Shown here one piece after another: positions 23,417 through 25,937 of a stretch of DNA of 25,937 bases. A program made the translations under genes and the position numbers. The notes beneath the pieces are model-generated. The model worked only from the letters and a program-made list of their open reading frames with translations. It was not told the DNA's origin and made no database searches. How positions within the stretch are numbered: the stretch's first letter is position 1; each line of letters begins with the position of its first letter. Origin of the DNA: QQUD01 sp039029915 (GTDB lineage Bacteria; Chloroflexota; Anaerolineae; Promineifilales; Promineifilaceae); the NCBI GenBank assembly GCA_039029915.1, contig JBCCFD010000055.1, positions 1 through 25,937 of the forward strand. The letters are read 5' to 3'.

Positions 23417-24229
23417 TTAGCCGAAAATAATTGAGAGAATGATGATGAGCATCGTGGCGTTAAACAAGGTGTGTAGCAGAAGCGGCAACCATGTATTTTG
23501 CGTCTTTTGAGCAAGGTAAGCGAGTCCTAGCGTGCTGGGTAGGCCAAACAAAACATACCAAGGGTAGAACGGCAGGTGGAAGAGGAGCCACAGCAGTCCA
23601 TGAATGAGCCACGTATGGGAGCCGTGTACTAGTTCCTGCCGCGGAAGCAGAACACCACGCCAATACAGTTCTTCACCAAACATGTTGAACAAGAAAAGAA
23701 TCACCGTAAGTATGGCCCAACTCCAGTTGCCGGGTGCGTCTGGGCCCATCCATGAAACGGCCGTTTCCAGAAGCGTGCTATTTTGCAACATTGGGTTTAG
23801 CAAGGCAGGGAACGTCTCGTTAGGCATCAACCAAGGGGAAAGCTGCAATATCCAGCTACGCGTCGGTGAGAGCACAAGACTAAAGAGAATAGACAAGGCA
23901 TAAATCCCCAGCATTAAACCTATTTGTCGCCAACCAAAGCGACGCAGCCGGAACCGTTCAGCCAAAGCAGGTAACGTCATAGGGTTACCTTCCATTTGCA
24001 CAGCAGCAAAAGCAAGCGCAAATAAGATGGCTAACGGTACGGTAAACGTCACAATAAAAGCCTCAAAGGGTTGAAGCCCTAATTCTAAAAGGATTGGAAT
24101 ACCCTGATAAAAAGAAAGCCGGAACCCGATGCCAAGTCCCAAGAAGATTAGGATAGCGCGGGCTGGATGTAACGACCGTAATTCCCTTGATTCAATTCTA
24201 GACTCAATGGATTGTGTTGAAAGATTCAT
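23417..24229 (-). CDS. CPBP family intramembrane glutamic protease
   Basis: The protein has about 270 residues and 7-8 hydrophobic segments. The three motifs of the CPBP (CAAX protease and bacteriocin-processing, Abi) family are present: FGEELYWRGVLLPR with the paired glutamates (about residues 185-198), HGLLWLLFHLPFYPW with the membrane histidines (about 209-223), and LLLHTLFNATM (about 248-258). Such proteases cleave within the membrane; roles include bacteriocin self-immunity and prenyl-protein processing. The start at 24229 has AGGTG close upstream; GTG at 24235 is an alternative. It is 51 bases downstream of the TetR gene on the same strand, with a TetR-type operator in the gap, so it is very probably controlled by that repressor. 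Confidence 0.9.
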   Translation of the reverse strand: MNLSTQSIESRIESRELRSLHPARAILIFLGLGIGFRLSFYQGIPILLELGLQPFEAFIVTFTVPLAILFALAFAAVQMEGNPMTLPALAERFRLRRFGWRQIGLMLGIYALSILFSLVLSPTRSWILQLSPWLMPNETFPALLNPMLQNSTLLETAVSWMGPDAPGNWSWAILTVILFLFNMFGEELYWRGVLLPRQELVHGSHTWLIHGLLWLLFHLPFYPWYVLFGLPSTLGLAYLAQKTQNTWLPLLLHTLFNATMLIIILSIIFG

Positions 24230-24243
24230 TTTCACCTCATTGA

Positions 24244-24263
24244 TACATACTGAAATGTATGTA
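24244..24263. promoter_or_regulatory. TetR-type operator in front of the CPBP protease gene
   Basis: TACATAC (24244-24250), six bases, and GTATGTA (24257-24263) form a perfect 7-6-7 inverted repeat. It lies 14 bases upstream of the protease start. A near-identical repeat precedes the TetR gene (24897-24916). The half-site matches the well-known AcrR operator, TACATACAT-N6-ATGTATGTA. Confidence 0.8.
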
Positions 24264-24280
24264 AAATAAACAAAAAAAAC

Positions 24281-24892
24281 TTACTCTGAGCCAATACCGG
24301 TAAATAAGATATCGGCAAACTTGGGAGCAGCTTCGCTAAGCGAAAAGTTTTGGCCACTATTGAGCCACAGCCATGCTGCCCCATTTTGAAAGGCGATAAA
24401 GGTGCGAGCAATAGTGTGTAAGTCAATGTCTTGACGTAAGTCGCCACCGGCAACGCCCATTTGGAACATACCAACCATTTGCTCGATTGTGGTTACAGCA
24501 CTAGTGAGGCGCATTTCTTCAATTTCGGCAAGTTCATCAGAAACGCCCGTTTTGTAAAGCGATAACGCCATCACCTGCTGAAAACGTTCATTTTGCTCAA
24601 TAAGTTTTAATCCATTGATGAAGATGCGTTGGCAAATTTCGCGAAAAGAGCCGCCTTCAGATACTGCATTGGCAATCATTTCGTTTCCTAGTTGATTGGC
24701 CTCAATCGCCAGCGTTTTGTAAAGCGCAGCCTTGTTCTCGAAATGATGGTAGATAGCTCCCCGTGTTGTGCCGGCCGCTTTAGCAATATCCTGCAGTCGG
24801 GTTGCCTGATACCCTTTCACGCTGAATGTTTCTAGCGCGGCGTCAAGTAAATCTTGTCGTGTTTTGGCTGCTTCTTCTTTTGTGCGCCTCAT
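24281..24892 (-). CDS. TetR/AcrR family transcriptional repressor
   Basis: The 203-residue protein has the TetR N-terminal helix-turn-helix (about residues 9-55): TRQDLLDAALETFSVKGYQATRLQDIAKAAG, then the recognition helix TTRGAIYHHFENKAALY, quoted here in parts. The rest is the helical ligand-binding and dimerisation domain, of the length and form of AcrR/NalC-type members. It would dissociate from DNA when a small molecule, often a toxic lipophilic one, binds. The start at 24892 follows the family's usual N terminus (MRRTKEEAAKTR); the frame runs 12 residues upstream through the operator. The gene itself and the CPBP gene next to it each carry the same operator. No copy of ACGGCCGT lies in it. 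Confidence 0.93.
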   Translation of the reverse strand: MRRTKEEAAKTRQDLLDAALETFSVKGYQATRLQDIAKAAGTTRGAIYHHFENKAALYKTLAIEANQLGNEMIANAVSEGGSFREICQRIFINGLKLIEQNERFQQVMALSLYKTGVSDELAEIEEMRLTSAVTTIEQMVGMFQMGVAGGDLRQDIDLHTIARTFIAFQNGAAWLWLNSGQNFSLSEAAPKFADILFTGIGSE

Positions 24893-24896
24893 GATA

Positions 24897-24916
24897 TACA
24901 TACTATCATGCATGTA
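24897..24916. promoter_or_regulatory. TetR autoregulatory operator
   Basis: TACATAC (24897-24903), six bases, and GCATGTA (24910-24916) form a 7-6-7 inverted repeat with one mismatch. It lies between the -35 and -10 boxes of the repressor's own promoter, where a bound repressor would exclude polymerase. It is the partner of the site at 24244-24263. Confidence 0.8.
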
Positions 24917-24928
24917 TAATCGTGTCAA
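24900..24928 (-). promoter_or_regulatory. Promoter of the TetR gene
   Basis: On the minus strand TTGACA (24928-24923) is a perfect -35 box, and TAGTAT (24905-24900), 17 bases on, matches the -10 consensus at 4 of 6 positions. The TetR operator overlaps the spacer and the -10 box. Confidence 0.65.
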
Positions 24929-25092
24929 CTCAAACGAATCCTATGTGCAGGTTTTGAGTTGCCAGCCTGGCAGCCTTGTTTTTGGTGTAAAAACGGCCGT
25001 TTCCCACATCTCAAACGCAACAAATGCCTTCCTCTAGCTCTCGCTCTAACGCCAGACACCTTCCCAATTACCAATTATCCAAATACTAATTC

Positions 25093-25875
25093 CTAAAAAA
25101 CCGACTTCCCCAACCCCTTCGAAATCATCTCCCACTTCGGTGGCTGTAAGAAGGACAGTAGCTCTTGTTCTTTACCAAAGTTGTATCGCACCTGTCGCAT
25201 TTCGATTTCCCAGCCCGCTAACTTTGTCCACGTCAGGATGCCATACCGCGCCGTGCCGTCGCGAGCCATTGGGTTGCTGGTGGCGCTGATGTTGGCCAGC
25301 GTGATGCCGTTGTACTCTTGAACGTTGTTTAAATGGACGTGACCGTAAGCTAAAATGGCCGTTTCTACCCCCGCAAACAAGCCCGCCATCACCTCATCAT
25401 CTCGTTCTATCTTTACCTCACCAAGCAGTTCAGTCTGCACATTTGCTGGCGGAGCGATAGGGACATTCACATCCTTTGGATTAGCGTGAGTAATCAACAA
25501 ATCATCCTTTGCTGAAGCCGTAGGAGAAATGCGATGACTAAACGGCATTCGTGACAACCAACCAATCTGTTCGGGGGTTAACTTATCTCGATACCAGTCA
25601 AACGATTTGTAGAAGCTTTCCCACCGCTGTCGTTTTTCCTCAGGTAGCGTTTCATCCACTGACGGCGGATCAAAAATAATTTCATCTGTGTTGCCATAGA
25701 CAAAAAGATCAACCTCTCCCTGGATGCGCTCAATGCATCCTGCCGGACGTGCGCCAAAGTAGCATAGGTCGCCAGCAAAGGCGACGGTGTCAGGCGCCTG
25801 CTGTTTGATATCGGCCAAAACGGTTTCTAAAGCAGTCAAATTACCGTGAACGTCTGAAAATATGGCGATACGCAT
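25093..25875 (-). CDS. Calcineurin-like metallophosphoesterase (YfcE/MJ0936-like)
   Basis: The 260-residue enzyme has the metal-ligand set of the metallophosphoesterase fold in order: FSDVHGNLTAL (D-x-H, residues 7-17), FAGDLCYFG (GD), VYGNTDE (GN with D-E in place of H-E), ITHAN and YGHVHLN (G-H-x-H). GNTDE in place of GNHE/D is usual in the YfcE and protein-phosphatase-like DHH-type cluster. Such enzymes act on phosphomonoesters or phosphodiesters in the cytosol; the natural substrate is often unknown. The start at 25875 has AGGAGA 6 bases upstream. It is separated by 164 bases from the TetR promoter region downstream, which holds one palindrome copy (24992) and AT-rich, degenerate ATTACCAATTATCC-type sequence. 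Confidence 0.9.
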   Translation of the reverse strand: MRIAIFSDVHGNLTALETVLADIKQQAPDTVAFAGDLCYFGARPAGCIERIQGEVDLFVYGNTDEIIFDPPSVDETLPEEKRQRWESFYKSFDWYRDKLTPEQIGWLSRMPFSHRISPTASAKDDLLITHANPKDVNVPIAPPANVQTELLGEVKIERDDEVMAGLFAGVETAILAYGHVHLNNVQEYNGITLANISATSNPMARDGTARYGILTWTKLAGWEIEMRQVRYNFGKEQELLSFLQPPKWEMISKGLGKSVF

Positions 25876-25937
25876 ATAAATCTCCTTTTGTGTAATGAAC
25901 GTTGCAAGTTGCAGGCTTCAAGTTCGTTTCACCTCTC

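Larger units (their letters stand above)
725..25001. repeat. Dispersed highly iterated palindrome ACGGCCGT (extended AACGGCCGTT)
   Basis: I counted by eye 37 copies of the 8-bp palindrome ACGGCCGT. They start (with the base before the octamer) at 725, 804, 1160, 1745, 4008, 5024, 5168, 5525, 5683, 6771, 7344, 10240, 10430, 10925, 11648, 12014, 12167, 12477, 13748, 14166, 14378, 15444, 15708, 15965, 16435, 17378, 17518, 17778, 18884, 20020, 21506, 22511, 22625, 23080, 23218, 23756 and 24992. Twenty-one of them are the full 10-mer AACGGCCGTT. Only 10925 and 24992 are intergenic. In genes the site is read as Thr-Ala-Val (about 20 copies), Arg-Pro (about 8) or Gly-Arg (about 7), so every frame is used. 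One-base variants also occur, for example at 112, 8181, 10124, 15985, 16747, 16860 and 19234. The pattern resembles HIP1 of cyanobacteria. Confidence 0.93.

Overview
This window is a chromosomal stretch of mid-GC (roughly half GC by eye) bacterial DNA with 21 protein-coding genes and no RNA gene, phage or insertion-sequence gene that I can recognise. The gene content suggests a Chloroflexota bacterium, probably Anaerolineae-like: a solitary V4R-domain protein, an ArsR/SRPBCC pair, large GT39-type membrane glycosyltransferases, a beta-helix secreted protein ending in a YLP-type tail, and secreted two-repeat proteins with acidic Pro linkers. This is inference from family associations, not a database match.

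Layout. (1) 1-1601: an ArsR-type regulator behind a perfect 24-bp palindrome, overlapping a tandem-domain AHSA1/SRPBCC protein. (2) 1662-5896, all on the minus strand: a secreted two-repeat protein, a V4R-domain protein, an M20 amidohydrolase and a free-standing gyrase-A C-terminal beta-propeller. (3) 6037-10726: an amidase on plus, then a Stf0-type sulfotransferase and a large secreted beta-helix protein on minus. (4) 11146-22324: a glycan assembly and decoration region. It holds a GT39-like membrane protein plus a methyltransferase (minus), then a GT2 enzyme, a fused GT2-GT4 enzyme, a coiled-coil protein and a second sulfotransferase (plus), then a GT4 enzyme plus a methyltransferase (minus). 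(5) 22439-25875: an alpha/beta hydrolase, a CPBP membrane protease controlled by a neighbouring TetR repressor, and a metallophosphoesterase.

How the genes may work together. Region 4 looks like a locus for building a surface polysaccharide or glycoprotein glycan that is methylated and sulfated. The Stf0 enzyme and the beta-helix protein in region 3 could belong to the same cell-surface programme. The TetR repressor and the CPBP protease form a clear regulatory pair, because the same inverted repeat sits in front of each.

The most striking signal is not a gene. The palindrome ACGGCCGT occurs about 37 times in 25.9 kb, where about 0.4 would be expected by chance, and 21 of these copies are extended to AACGGCCGTT. 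About 35 copies lie inside genes, in all three reading frames, so the pressure is on the DNA and not on the protein. This resembles the HIP1 palindromes of cyanobacteria and is the best candidate for an undescribed genome-wide system. Intergenic DNA also holds a 124-bp MITE-like element with perfect 17-bp terminal inverted repeats, several families of degenerate repeats, and a divergent promoter pair that appears to drive leaderless mRNAs.
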